DNA of 64,000 nucleotides from Pyxicephalus adspersus (Eukaryota > Chordata > Amphibia > Anura > Pyxicephalidae), in assembly GCF_032062135.1 (NCBI RefSeq), contig NC_092866.1, forward strand, positions 26,284,789-26,348,788. Direction: 5' to 3'. A program made the position numbers and the translations under genes. The notes beneath the pieces were generated by a model. It saw nothing but the letters and a program-made list of their open reading frames with translations, had not been told where the DNA came from and did no database searches. The first letter of the stretch is position 1. Every line of letters begins with the position of its first letter. This document shows positions 63,395 through 64,000 of the stretch, one piece after another.

Positions 63395-64000
63395 TTGTAG
63401 TGTACTGAGTGTAGAGTATTTGGAAACAACTTTCTTCAATTTAACCATCAAGAGTAAGGCTGGAGTTAATGGTAAAACTACAGACTTACAGATTATTATT
63501 TGGGATCCAGGTCCAGAGTGTATTGGAAGGGTAACAACCCATCAGGTGCGCCATCCCTCTCCTAGGCCAGAAACTGGAGGTAGCTCTGAAGCAACTGCCT
63601 AATGCTAATAAAAGAAAGACTCCTAGAAATAATCTGGTCAAGTGGGCTGGGTGACATCCCGTTCACAAGTATGTGAGTGCTTTTAAATGTAAATAGTCCA
63701 AAGAGTTCAGGAGTAAGTTGGGGCATTGTTATATCACAGTTACTAGAAGCAATGGCATGACAGATTTGAGAAAACCTATTTTATGCTTGCAATTTCTTAT
63801 GGATTATATTTTGGAAATGCCACAACATGAAATTTGTTTCTTTGCTCAAAATATTTGCAAATATGCAAGTAAAACTTTTCGTTAGCAGAAAAGATAAGAC
63901 CATGAACAGCAAAACAAAGTCTAAATCTGTCAAAAGAGCACAATACCAGTACCAATCTCAAGCTTTGTAGCATCTGATACAGGGGTGATTTTTGCTGTGG
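63395..64000. other. No gene seen at the window end
   Basis: Unassigned AT-rich sequence. The 63366-63602 frame overlaps the Tc1 end and has no recognised domain. Confidence 0.45.

Noticed and set aside
1..64000. CRISPR array, operon or bacterial mobile system
   Set aside because: The window is vertebrate DNA with spliced genes; the tandem arrays lack the short-repeat and unique-spacer pattern.
1..64000. tRNA, rRNA or snoRNA genes
   Set aside because: The only A-box/B-box pair belongs to a SINE head at 7640; I saw no folded tRNA, rRNA or clear snoRNA box pairs in the MEN1 or SF1 introns.

Overview
This is vertebrate nuclear DNA, most likely from a frog. It is AT-rich, its genes are split into short GT-AG exons, and the spaces are filled with LINE, SINE, Tc1/mariner, hAT and foldback elements. 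The repeat classes and the moderate intron sizes suggest an advanced frog (neobatrachian). That assignment comes from my memory of frog repeats, not from a search.

Two genes are recognisable, both on the + strand. MEN1 (menin, the chromatin scaffold of KMT2A/KMT2B complexes) runs from a CpG-containing promoter near 6.3 kb to a stop at 22266 and a poly(A) signal near 22845. SF1 (splicing factor 1, branch-point binding protein) runs from a promoter near 27.3-27.7 kb to a stop at 45461. Its twelve inferred coding exons join in frame to 574 residues.

The MEN1 copy is puzzling. Seven coding exons or exon parts are strongly conserved, but the sequence for human residues about 122-148, 219-274 and 337-349 is not in the window. 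These gaps take out the end of exon 2, all of exons 4 and 5, and the end of exon 7, including much of the KMT2A-binding pocket. Exon 2 also carries a lysine-rich insertion of about 126 residues. Either the assembly has lost sequence or this copy is broken.

Layout: 1-3075 is a decayed L1/Tx1-like LINE on the minus strand, split by a TTAA-flanked element. 3.4-5.4 kb is short repeats. 6.1-22.9 kb is MEN1, with repeats in its introns. 22.9-27.2 kb is intergenic repeats. 27.3-46.6 kb is SF1. 46.6-64 kb holds no host gene that I can recognise. This last part is a transposon graveyard: two copies of a CpG-rich element with 5-bp target duplications, a large foldback hairpin, Tc1 and CR1-like LINE remnants, and a nested structure in which a 6.26-kb hAT element sits inside a Tc1 element and itself contains a TTAA element and two unrelated tandem arrays.

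Functionally, both genes are housekeeping nuclear factors, one for chromatin and one for splicing. Their adjacency is the conserved MEN1/SF1 neighbourhood of vertebrates, but MAP4K2, which lies between them in human, is not seen here.
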